Positions 14,233 through 22,501 of a stretch of DNA of 64,000 nt are shown here, piece by piece. Source of the DNA: Flavihumibacter petaseus NBRC 106054. GTDB taxonomy: Bacteria; Bacteroidota; Bacteroidia; Chitinophagales; Chitinophagaceae. Both the position numbers and the translations under genes were made by a program. The notes beneath the pieces are model-generated. The model was not told the origin of the DNA and made no database searches. It saw only the letters and a program-made list of their open reading frames with translations. The first letter of the stretch is position 1; each line of letters begins with the position of its first letter. The DNA lies in the NCBI RefSeq assembly GCF_000974785.1, contig NZ_BBWV01000003.1, positions 186,001 to 250,000 of the forward strand. Reading direction: 5' to 3'.

Positions 14233-17016
14233 TTATTGATTTTTGTTAAATATTAGTTCAACGATTGCTCCTGAATAGGAGGAATCTATTTCTGCATTAC
14301 TATTGTTCATATAAATTTTAAGCTTACCATATTTCATCATTATGGTATCTATCAAGTACATGCCGATTCCGATACCGCCCTCTTTTCTGGAAAAGAATGG
14401 TCTGAGAATTTCATTTACAGAATCCTTAAATCCTGGGCCGTTATCAGCAACTAATATGTTCGTTGAGTTTCCTGTCTTGGTAACCTTTATTAGGATCACT
14501 TTGGGATCTTTATATACAGTGTCAAGCCAATAGATACTATTGTCAACAAGATTCATTAACATAGTTACTAGATATCGTTTATCGCAGTTTATTGTAGTTA
14601 CATTATTTGCAACTTCTACAACGATTTTAATATTTCTAATTTCAAGTTTCAGATGGTAGTTTCCGATTGCCTGATTAATTGTTTCAAGCACATCAACCGG
14701 TTTCGTGCCAGCTTGCTTAAGTACCGATAGGATACCGGATACGTAGTCGTCAAGTTCATCAACTTGATTGCGAATGATGTTTTCGTTAACTGGACTTTTT
14801 TCCACGGTTTCTTCCATTCGGGGTACCAATTTTTCTATCTCATGCAAGGCGACCGAGGCAGTCATCCCAACACCCGCTGGAAGTAAAAGGGTTTCCTGAG
14901 CTTTTTCATATTCGTCTCCCATGGAAGAAGCTTGTTCAAGTAGTTTTTGTCTTTTTTCCTCATCTTCAATTTCCGCCTCGTTTATCATTTTGACAAAGTC
15001 GGTAACCCGGTCACCAAATGAAATATTTTCTTCTTTTTTATTAAACTGCATCCATTGTTGACGATCCTTTTGTCGTTCAACTTTGAATAGTCCTAATATA
15101 AATTCAAGTGCGATTTTTAGAAGATCAAAACTTTCACTATTAACAAATCCCTCCCTATTTGTTTTCTCAATTAATGAAACAGAAGTTTCCGAGTCAAGGA
15201 ACACAAAGCCAATGTTTTGATTATTTGAGAACCATTCCTTGTTGTTGACTCTTTTAAGATCTAATCCGAGCCAGTCATTTCCAGCTTCACCATAGTCATA
15301 GACGCGTAAGTCGTCTTTAAACACCTTAATGCCATGTTGTTCTCGCAATGTCCTTTTTAGTATATCTGGTGAATAAGTGATATCTTTCAATGAAATGCTA
15401 TCAAGATCGTAAGAATATAATTCCAACATAACAGCTCCGAATGGTAATGGTTTCGCTGTTACTTTTTCAAGAATATATTCAATTGTAACAATGTCATACC
15501 CTTTATCTTCAAAATACTTTCTAAACAACGGTCGAATATCTCCAGCGATATTGGTATCATATTTAGCATCATTTCTTATCGTTCGCGATCCAATTGTGCT
15601 ATTATTTGACAATCTAAACTCGTAGTCGAATATCAGATTGTAGCTACTATCAATATGAGCAGTTAGTTTATAAGGTGCTTGTTTTAACAACTCGCTTATA
15701 TCAGGAAATCTGTCGAGCCAATTATTGTTGAAATTAAGTTCGATTTCAAATTTATTTTCGTTTACTTTCCGTGGAGAAATCATTGAAATTGTGTTCCTTT
15801 TCAGATTCCTTGCCATTCCCCTATTCCAAACTTCTTTTAGATCAGAGATTTTAATAAAAGTTCCTGAATCATTTTTAAAGTAGAAGCTTTCTGGATCGGT
15901 GTTTCTTTTGTATTCAATTTTAACATCAGATAGGTACTTTGCTTGTGTAAAGCTTTTCCAATCTATTTCAAGAATTATTTCGTAATCATGTAGTGTTTTT
16001 TTAATGAATGTTCCGTCCGAATCAGTTTCGATAATAGATGGTCTGCTGATTAATAGTATTCTGCTTCCCAGTTTATGAACTGCAAAGCGTCCAACCCCTT
16101 TTTCGCCCATTGGAATCCTCTTGAATATTGGGCTACGAATTGGAATTCTCTTACCAGTTTGATCGATTTGTTTTCGGAATGCTGTTCCTGGTTCCAGCCA
16201 TACATTTTGGAGAACATCCTCAGTGATTCCTGTTCCATTATCTCTAATTATAATATTGGCATTTTCAATTTCTGTTATTGAATTGAAGTATACTTCTACT
16301 TGGGTAGCATCTGCATCGTAGCCATTTTTGACCAGTTCGTAAATGGCCATAACAGGGTCTTTAATCAGCTCATCTCCGAGAAGTGTAAGTATATGTGCCT
16401 TTGGCTTGAAGCTTACTTCGTTTTGCCTTATTGATTTTGAGTTCTGACTTAAATCGAGATTGATGTACGGACTATTTTCAACATAATTGTCCTCAATAGA
16501 CATTTCGGAATTCAAATTGATTAAGGATCCCATATTATCTTTAGCAATGCCAAATTCTTTTAAAAAAAGGTCAATGGAGACTTCTTCTTGCAATCTAAAT
16601 CCTGAATAACTGTCCTGATCTATTTTGACAATAACAATAAGTTCATTCTCAGTAAAATTGATTCCAATTCTTGTAATTCGATATTCATTGCGGGTTCCTG
16701 AGCCGTAATATTTAAAACATGCATTGGAAACTGTTCCATCAAACCAATTGATTTCAACAAAACGTTCCATGTTTTGTCCTTTTTTGCCCGGCTGGTCAAA
16801 AAGTAGTGGAAAGGATTTTTTTGGTATATAGATACCAAGCTGATGCCCGCCAGTTGTGCCGGCGTCATTGGCACTAACAAATTTGAAAAAGCTGATTTTA
16901 TTAGCTTTTACTGAATTAATTACGCTGGATAGTTCATCAGGCATAAGTAGTTGGTAAAAAGGTGCTTTATATACATTATACTTAAATGGGCTTATAATTG
17001 ATTCTTTATTTGCCAA
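14233..17016 (-). CDS. EcoRII-N domain fused to two GHKL ATPase modules, histidine-kinase-like sensor
   Basis: The 927-residue protein starts with a clear EcoRII-N (B3-like) DNA-binding domain at about residues 38-120: FFKFVSANDAGTTGGHQLG (43-61), IYIPK, and KYYGSGTRNEYRITRIG (102-118), matching the effector domain of EcoRII. An Hsp90/MutL-type ATPase follows (ELVKNGYDADATQ; DNGTGI; MGEKGVGRFA). The C-terminal third is like a histidine kinase: an H-box-like ASVALHEIEKL with His near 725, N-box MNLVDNSIYW, VADNGPGF and GIGIGMYLIDTI. No membrane segment, so cytoplasmic. It heads an operon with a receiver protein and an MBL hydrolase. I infer that unmethylated target sites are sensed by EcoRII-N and reported by phosphotransfer. 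AT-rich and probably acquired. Confidence 0.85.
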   Translation of the reverse strand: MANKESIISPFKYNVYKAPFYQLLMPDELSSVINSVKANKISFFKFVSANDAGTTGGHQLGIYIPKKSFPLLFDQPGKKGQNMERFVEINWFDGTVSNACFKYYGSGTRNEYRITRIGINFTENELIVIVKIDQDSYSGFRLQEEVSIDLFLKEFGIAKDNMGSLINLNSEMSIEDNYVENSPYINLDLSQNSKSIRQNEVSFKPKAHILTLLGDELIKDPVMAIYELVKNGYDADATQVEVYFNSITEIENANIIIRDNGTGITEDVLQNVWLEPGTAFRKQIDQTGKRIPIRSPIFKRIPMGEKGVGRFAVHKLGSRILLISRPSIIETDSDGTFIKKTLHDYEIILEIDWKSFTQAKYLSDVKIEYKRNTDPESFYFKNDSGTFIKISDLKEVWNRGMARNLKRNTISMISPRKVNENKFEIELNFNNNWLDRFPDISELLKQAPYKLTAHIDSSYNLIFDYEFRLSNNSTIGSRTIRNDAKYDTNIAGDIRPLFRKYFEDKGYDIVTIEYILEKVTAKPLPFGAVMLELYSYDLDSISLKDITYSPDILKRTLREQHGIKVFKDDLRVYDYGEAGNDWLGLDLKRVNNKEWFSNNQNIGFVFLDSETSVSLIEKTNREGFVNSESFDLLKIALEFILGLFKVERQKDRQQWMQFNKKEENISFGDRVTDFVKMINEAEIEDEEKRQKLLEQASSMGDEYEKAQETLLLPAGVGMTASVALHEIEKLVPRMEETVEKSPVNENIIRNQVDELDDYVSGILSVLKQAGTKPVDVLETINQAIGNYHLKLEIRNIKIVVEVANNVTTINCDKRYLVTMLMNLVDNSIYWLDTVYKDPKVILIKVTKTGNSTNILVADNGPGFKDSVNEILRPFFSRKEGGIGIGMYLIDTIMMKYGKLKIYMNNSNAEIDSSYSGAIVELIFNKNQ

Positions 17017-17954
17017 TCGGATTGGGAGCTTCTTTTGCGTGTTACATTGGATGGAAGTTTAGGCATACAATTTAGTTGGAAACTTACCAATTATTTTGTT
17101 CTCGATAAAGCGTATAAGTCACGCCTTAATATACAATAATTCAATTAGAAAAGTTATGATTGCAATTGGAGAATTTGATTTCTCTTAAGAATGTCGGTTG
17201 GAATTTCGAGAATTGGGGCAAATATTCGCAACATTGTTCATGAAGAAGTCACAGTTTAATAAGATGCAGATAATATTTGTGATCGAGCAGTCTGAGCATT
17301 CGGTAGGGTATTGGTGAATTAATAGACAGGGGTGAAAGCGAAGCCACGTGTTACAAGTATAGCGGCCGGGTGTTTTGGAACTGCGACAAAGGAAGGAAGA
17401 GAATATGAAATCTAACAGAAGGTACCCAACCTTCGACAGGCAGGTTAGTCAGGATGTTATAAAAAGGAATCTGAATGTACGCCAGTAAAGGAGGTTGGCC
17501 GAGTTATCCTGGTCCGGGACGACAAGGCACTTCGGGTAGGGCTGTGAGAGATTGCTGATGCTCAGATTCGGTACAGCATGAAGTATATTTTTTCGTTGTT
17601 GCGACGGGAATATAGAAAGACGACCACAAACGCGTATCTATGATGCGATTAAGGCCCCGCTGGGGCGTGTCTTCACCTAGAATGATGATTTTTGTAGCGA
17701 AAGATTGCACCTAAGCAGTAAAAGAGAATTTATCACACCAGATGAAGAAAAATAAGTCCAATAAGCCCTGAAAGTTTAATTTGTTCTAATTCGATGTATG
17801 GGAGTGCTCATCAGCTCCGAAACTCGAAAATATGCCATCCAAATTATAGGAGGTCCATTGTCTACTGCATTCGAATGAAGTCGCAAGCAGCGGAACTTAT
17901 TAGTTAGTTTATGAAATAGGAGCAATTATTCTGGTCACATCTACTAGCCGGATG
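17017..17954. other. 938-bp non-coding spacer with a GC-richer, structured-looking middle
   Basis: No credible gene is present between the kinase operon and the restriction gene. About 17300-17670 is clearly GC-richer than the AT-rich flanks and carries short self-complementary pieces, for example GCCCC-GCT-GGGGC at 17654-17666 and AACCT/AGGTT around 17428-17446. It reads like an RNA gene or the non-coding part of a mobile intron rather than decayed protein. No reverse transcriptase lies nearby. The kinase promoter must be within the first 100-200 bases upstream of 17016. Confidence 0.4.
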
Positions 17955-19181
17955 TCAAATACCTAATGTCTTAAGTTGTCGAATCTTTAAAAAGTTCAAA
18001 AATTGACTCAGAGTAATTAGTGTTTGTTGCTGGGATTGAGTGTAGGTTGACAATAAGGGTTCTGGCAAGATTAATTGTATTTTCTGGGCTATCATTTCGT
18101 CGGTTTGATTTTTACTAATGGATGGTTCTAGGGTGATCAAATGTTTTAAAGAAACTCGATCTGCTTCCATGAGAATCTGTCTCCATCGATCTTTCGCTGT
18201 CGTCTTTACTCCAAGCATAGTGAGCATGTCTGCAGGAAAAGTCAGGTTTTGATATTCGGATAGCCCCGGGAACAGAAAATCAGGTTTGTTACTTCTTTCT
18301 GTTGTTGCTCCCTTGGCAAAATAGATATTATTGACTTCAAATATTTTTGCCAGGTTATTTTCGAAAGCGTGGCCCGCTCTTGACTTTCTACGGTTCTGTA
18401 CACTTAGAGAAAAAGAGATGAATTCTTCAACTTCGCTGCTAACAAGGCCAAATCCATTCTTTAATTTTGCAGATACGATTTTAGCTTCCAATGCTTTAAA
18501 AAGGAGTTCCTCACGTTCTAACCAAGCCAAAAGTGTTTTATCTGGTTCTTCAATGGCTGATACGCCAATTACAGTTGACCTGGAAAATTCTGAAAACACT
18601 TTTGTTGTCGGGAATGTGTTTCCGAATCGGTTGAACAATTCATCAAAATAACTGGTATCCTTCTCAACAAGTTCTATCCCTAATTCTGACAATATATATT
18701 TTCCGGCAAATCCCAGTTCGCGATCTTCATATTCAAAGTCCCTGGTAATGAATTTGTCGCCGACTTCATCCAGACCAAATAACCAAAGTAGTTGTTTTTC
18801 CGATGTCGAACCTTCGGGAGCAACGATTATCATTAAGGAGTCTGCTTTGGTTCTGGCAATTATCAGCAGATCATCCTGACTGGCAGCTTCAATGACAATA
18901 TTTGAGGTGTAGTATAGTCTAAACTCACTTCTGGTTGGGTGTTTTGCTCGCGCATCGTACCAGGTAAGTGTCCCATCAATCTTGTCTACTTTATCCTGAT
19001 CATCACTTAAAAAAATAAACGTGCCTTTAAAACGGATCTTATCTGAGCCAAAAAATTCCTTAAATGCATTTATTCCATTGAATTCATGCTGATTGGAATT
19101 GTCTGGTTTCACTTCAACACGACTCAATCTTTTTGCACCTATTCCGGAAAAATAGGAAGATATTTTTTCAGCTACCGGCAC
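17955..19181 (-). CDS. EcoRII-type restriction endonuclease
   Basis: The 408-residue protein carries the EcoRII catalytic domain: VQNRRKSRAGHAFENNLAKI, NKPDFLFPG, and MLGVKTTAKDRWRQILMEAD with the Lys (about 325) and Arg that correspond to EcoRII Lys324 and Arg330. Total length is close to EcoRII (about 404). The N-terminal 190 residues are not the EcoRII-N sequence found in the neighbouring kinase-like protein; they form another domain with DGTLTWYDARAKHPTRSEFR, probably also DNA-binding. By family, cleavage before CCWGG or a related site is expected; exact specificity is inferred. It overlaps the methyltransferase gene by 14 bases and is last in the vsr-dcm-endonuclease operon, so expression follows methylation. 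Confidence 0.9.
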   Translation of the reverse strand: MPVAEKISSYFSGIGAKRLSRVEVKPDNSNQHEFNGINAFKEFFGSDKIRFKGTFIFLSDDQDKVDKIDGTLTWYDARAKHPTRSEFRLYYTSNIVIEAASQDDLLIIARTKADSLMIIVAPEGSTSEKQLLWLFGLDEVGDKFITRDFEYEDRELGFAGKYILSELGIELVEKDTSYFDELFNRFGNTFPTTKVFSEFSRSTVIGVSAIEEPDKTLLAWLEREELLFKALEAKIVSAKLKNGFGLVSSEVEEFISFSLSVQNRRKSRAGHAFENNLAKIFEVNNIYFAKGATTERSNKPDFLFPGLSEYQNLTFPADMLTMLGVKTTAKDRWRQILMEADRVSLKHLITLEPSISKNQTDEMIAQKIQLILPEPLLSTYTQSQQQTLITLSQFLNFLKIRQLKTLGI

Positions 19182-20514
19182 GTATTTTCTTTTGATTCAG
19201 AACTTTTGCTATTTCAGTTCCAATAGCTTGAACCAATGGCACAACGACCGAGTTCCCAAATTGTTTGTATGCCTGATTCATAGAAACTTTGTCTGTTACA
19301 AAACCCTTTGGATACCCTTGTAATAACGCGCATTCCTCAATAGTCAGGCGACGAGGATTCTTATTTTTTTGAGGTATCAGAATCTCTGAACCATCTTTGT
19401 AATAGCGGGCGCTCAATGTCCTTGATATTCCATTTAGATCTACAAGCCCATATCCGAATCCATTTCCCTTTTCTTTATGCTTTTTTGAGTAGTCCTGCAG
19501 GTATTTCCATAATAGATCAGAAAGGGTATATTTTTCTAACGGATCCTTTTGTAAAATGTCTTTGATCTTAATAGCGGGCTCAGGTAGAGTGGGAAAGGAA
19601 AAGGTTTCCTTTCCATAAAAAATCTTTTTGTCGAAGCCAACCATGAAAGTTCTCTCCCTGTGTTGTGGCACGAAATGTTTCCCATTAAGAACTTTAGAGT
19701 AAAATGTATAGCCAAGCCCCTCCAGTGTTTCTTTTATAACTTTAAATGTATTCCCCCTATCATGCGATACAAGGTTTTTTACATTTTCCAGAAAAAAGGC
19801 TTTGGGTCGGTGTTGCTCAATTATATCTGCGATGTGAAAGAACAAATTACCTTGTCTTTCGTCTTCGAATCCGTGCTTCCGGCCCAGGCTGTTTTTCTTG
19901 GATACTCCAGCTATTGAAAAAGGCTGACAAGGGAAACCTCCGCATAAAACATCAAATTTCTCAGGAATCCAGCTTTTTGTCTCTTCCTTAGTTATATCGC
20001 CAAATGGAATTTCTCCAAAATTGGCAGCATATGTTCTTTGAGCCATTTTATCCCACTCCGAAGAGAAAACGCATTTCCCCCCATTGTTTTGCATTGCAAT
20101 TCTGAATCCACCAATGCCTGCGAACAAATCAATAAAAGTAAACTTTGGTTTTTCAGGATCCGGAAATTGAATGTTATCAAACTTAAAAAGCAACTGCATT
20201 GCCTCTTCAGCAACTGAACTGGTTACATCTTCATCGGGAAGATAACTTTCCAATATTTCAGTTGCAAATTGAATAGCCTGGTTCCTTAGCTTTCTGTCTT
20301 CTGATATTATGTAGTGGCTGATCAGTGCAGCCTTGTAGTTATCCGGACCATAAAGGGCAGCTTTGATAATTTTACCAGCAATCTCATAGACCTTTGCACT
20401 TGATAAGACCAGCCCTCCAGTTAATTTTGAACTAACCTGTGGACTATTGATTTTAGAGTCTCTTGCAGCTTTTCGGTTTTTAACTGACACTCCCAAATTT
20501 TTATTACTTTCCAT
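19168..20514 (-). CDS. Dcm-type DNA cytosine-5 methyltransferase
   Basis: The 448-residue enzyme transfers methyl from S-adenosylmethionine to C5 of cytosine. Motif I is FIDLFAGIGGF (127-137), the catalytic loop is GGFPCQPFS with Cys196, then FLENVKNL (Glu243) and QHRER (284-288), and a C-terminal YKQFGNSVVVPLV. About 120 residues precede motif I and look helical, with no known domain. Association with Vsr and an EcoRII-type nuclease suggests methylation of the inner C of CCWGG or a close variant (inference). The start at 20514 lies 94 bases inside the 3' end of vsr; a later start is possible, since the first 30 residues are low-complexity and basic. Confidence 0.93.
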   Translation of the reverse strand: MESNKNLGVSVKNRKAARDSKINSPQVSSKLTGGLVLSSAKVYEIAGKIIKAALYGPDNYKAALISHYIISEDRKLRNQAIQFATEILESYLPDEDVTSSVAEEAMQLLFKFDNIQFPDPEKPKFTFIDLFAGIGGFRIAMQNNGGKCVFSSEWDKMAQRTYAANFGEIPFGDITKEETKSWIPEKFDVLCGGFPCQPFSIAGVSKKNSLGRKHGFEDERQGNLFFHIADIIEQHRPKAFFLENVKNLVSHDRGNTFKVIKETLEGLGYTFYSKVLNGKHFVPQHRERTFMVGFDKKIFYGKETFSFPTLPEPAIKIKDILQKDPLEKYTLSDLLWKYLQDYSKKHKEKGNGFGYGLVDLNGISRTLSARYYKDGSEILIPQKNKNPRRLTIEECALLQGYPKGFVTDKVSMNQAYKQFGNSVVVPLVQAIGTEIAKVLNQKKIRAGS

Positions 20515-20840
20515 CCCAACTGGTTTAATGATTTTTCGACATATGCGTCACGCGAAATGTTATTATTTATCTTGTCCAACCACCAATCTGACCGGGTTTT
20601 AGGAACTACAAAATATTTGCAATTAATGTGTCCATGCCAAAAGCAGCCATTTATCATGATAACTGTTTTATACTTCGGCAGTACGATATCTGGCTTACCG
20701 GGCAGCTTCTTTGAATGCAACCTGAATCGATAACCTTGTCCAAATAGAAACTTCCTGACTATAACTTCCGGTTTAGTGTTTGCTCCCTTTATCCTACTCA
20801 TATTGTAGCTTCTCTTTTCTGATGAGTGGACGTCGGCCAT
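20421..20840 (-). CDS. vsr: Very short patch repair endonuclease Vsr
   Basis: The 139-residue protein nicks T:G mismatches produced by deamination of 5-methylcytosine, protecting Dcm-methylated sites. It has the whole Vsr pattern: RSYNMSRIKGANTKPEV, LPGKPDIVLPKYKTVIMING with the catalytic Asp, CFWHGHINC, PKTRSDWWLDKI and RD in the next helix. It is first in the operon and its 3' end overlaps the methyltransferase start by up to 94 bases in another frame. In E. coli vsr overlaps the end of dcm, so the order is reversed here. Unlike the rest of the island this family is well understood. The promoter must lie in 20841-21050, where no gene is seen. Confidence 0.93.
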   Translation of the reverse strand: MADVHSSEKRSYNMSRIKGANTKPEVIVRKFLFGQGYRFRLHSKKLPGKPDIVLPKYKTVIMINGCFWHGHINCKYFVVPKTRSDWWLDKINNNISRDAYVEKSLNQLGWKVIKIWECQLKTEKLQETLKSIVHRLVQN

Positions 20841-21052
20841 TGAAATAAGCTAAATTAATTAGTACAATTGAATAAATCTAAAATTCCTGGGAAAATCCGT
20901 TAAATGCTGCGATGAATAAACTATCGTCAATGATAAAAAGATTTTGTCTCCAGGCATTATCTGCAAATCTAAACTTCAGTCCCGGACAAACAGCAAGGCA
21001 AATAGAAGTGTTGAAATCGTGTGCTTGATTTTCGGTTGATTTGAATAAACAA

Positions 21053-21082
21053 AAAAGGATCACCATTGCTGGTGATCCTTTT
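21053..21082 (-). terminator. Strong bidirectional terminator beyond tRNA-Asp
   Basis: AAAAGGATCACC (21053-21064) pairs perfectly with GGTGATCCTTTT (21071-21082) around a 6-base loop, with A and T runs on either side. It lies 41 bases past the 3' end of the tRNA and separates it from the island. Confidence 0.85.
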
Positions 21083-21123
21083 CTTGCGGATCTTATCCGC
21101 TGAAGCAATTCTTCTTGCGAAAG

Positions 21124-21197
21124 CGGACCGGACGGGACTCGAACCCGCGACCTCCGCCGTGACAGGGCGGCATTCTAACCGACTGAACTACCGATCC
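21124..21197 (-). tRNA. tRNA-Asp (GTC)
   Basis: Read on the minus strand, the gene starts GGATCGG (acceptor, complement of 21191-21197), has a GTTAGAAT D-arm region, an anticodon loop CTGTCAC giving GTC, the T-arm GGGTTCGAGTCCC, and ends CCGGTCC plus discriminator G at 21124. CCA is not encoded. The acceptor stem pairs with one T-G wobble. Its 3' end points toward the AT-rich island at 11-21 kb, which makes it a plausible integration target. Confidence 0.95.
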
Positions 21198-21377
21198 TTT
21201 TTCTGAGCTTAGTGGCCTGATTTCCAGACCCCTTGTTCAAAATTGGATGGCAAAGATAAGGGCATTAAACCCTTCAAACAAAATCTTTTCTCAAATTTTT
21301 TTCAACCCTTAATTTTACACCGTTCAACCAAAACAGTCTACCCAATAGACTCAACGTTTACTAAGACCTATTGACCA

Positions 21378-22358
21378 ATGCCTGAAAACAAGAACAGACA
21401 ATTCCTGGAATTCGAAAGACCCATCAAAGAACTGTTCGACGAAATAGAGAAATTCAAAACCTCCGCCGAGAAGAACACCAAACTCGACGTCAGCCAGGTC
21501 ATCGCTGACCTCGAACAACAGGTGATCGAAAAACGTAAGGACATCACCTCGCACCTCACTTCCTGGCAAAAGGTTCAGCTCAGCCGGCACCCGGACCGCC
21601 CCTATACGATGAAGTATATCCAGAAGATGACCCACAACTTCATCGAACTCCACGGCGACCGCAACGTACGCGACGATAAAGCCATGGTCGGCGGTTTCGC
21701 GTCGCTGGATGGGGAGACTGTCATGTTCATCGGCCAGCAAAAAGGCATCAACACCAAAATGCGCCAGCTCCGCAACTTCGGCATGGCCAACCCGGAAGGG
21801 TATAGGAAGGCGCTGCGCCTCATGCGCCTGGCAGAGAAATTCAACAAGCCGATCGTCACCCTGATCGATACGCCCGGCGCCTACCCCGGCATGGAAGCCG
21901 AAGAACGCGGCCAGGGCGAAGCGATCGCCCGCAATATCTACGAAATGATGCGCCTCAAAGTGCCCGTGATCTGCGTGATCATCGGCGAAGGGGCCTCCGG
22001 CGGCGCGCTCGGTATCGGGGTAGGAGACAGGGTACTCATGCTGGAAAACGCCTGGTACACGGTGATCTCCCCCGAAAACTGCTCCTCCATCCTCTGGCGC
22101 TCGTGGGACCAGAAAGAAAAGGCTGCCGAAGAACTGAAACTCACTTCCGACTATATGAGCTCCTTCGGTCTCGTCGACAAAGTGGTGCCCGAACCATTCG
22201 GCGGCGCCCACTGGAACTACGACGAAGCTGCCAGCAACCTTAAACAGGTGATCAAGGAAACTCTCGCCGAAATAAAACAGGTCCCCGCAGAAGAGCGGGT
22301 TAGGCAACGTATTTCCAAGTTCAGCAAAATGGGCTTCTGGGATGAGTTGCCTGCTTAG
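21378..22358 (+). CDS. accA: Acetyl-CoA carboxylase carboxyltransferase, alpha subunit
   Basis: AccA joins AccD to move the carboxyl group from biotin carrier protein to acetyl-CoA, giving malonyl-CoA for fatty acid synthesis in the cytoplasm. The 326-residue length is normal. The N-terminal helices ([20 protein letters not shown]), [36 protein letters not shown] and [15 protein letters not shown] are standard for the family, as is [14 protein letters not shown]. It is the first core gene next to the tRNA and is GC-richer than the island. A short GTCTA/TAGAC hairpin lies about 30 bases upstream. Probably its own transcription unit, with dapA following after a structured spacer. Confidence 0.97.
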   Translation: MPENKNRQFLEFERPIKELFDEIEKFKTSAEKNTKLDVSQVIADLEQQVIEKRKDITSHLTSWQKVQLSRHPDRPYTMKYIQKMTHNFIELHGDRNVRDDKAMVGGFASLDGETVMFIGQQKGINTKMRQLRNFGMANPEGYRKALRLMRLAEKFNKPIVTLIDTPGAYPGMEAEERGQGEAIARNIYEMMRLKVPVICVIIGEGASGGALGIGVGDRVLMLENAWYTVISPENCSSILWRSWDQKEKAAEELKLTSDYMSSFGLVDKVVPEPFGGAHWNYDEAASNLKQVIKETLAEIKQVPAEERVRQRISKFSKMGFWDELPA

Positions 22359-22367
22359 GCCTTCGAA

Positions 22368-22454
22368 GCTTTTCCACTCCAAAACCTGATTTTTGTCAGG
22401 ACCACCTGTGGAAAAGCAAAGGAGGCCAGTCCCTCATCATACACCTATGATGAG
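22368..22454 (+). promoter_or_regulatory. Structured spacer between accA and dapA
   Basis: Three nested or adjacent helices are visible. GCTTTTCCAC (22368-22377) pairs with GTGGAAAAGC (22408-22417), enclosing CCTGA/TCAGG (22385-22400). A second hairpin has CTCATCATA (22433-22441) and TATGATGAG (22446-22454). There is no T-run, so this is more like a leader or attenuator for dapA, or processing sites, than a simple terminator. It does not match a lysine riboswitch, which is much longer. Confidence 0.5.
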
Positions 22455-22501
22455 ACCTGGTGATCTGTTTAATAATTTCAAATTCAAAATTCTTTAGATA
22501 C

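Noticed and set aside
17300-17670. Complete group II intron
   Set aside because: No reverse transcriptase frame and no recognisable domain V were seen, so only an unassigned structured block is reported.
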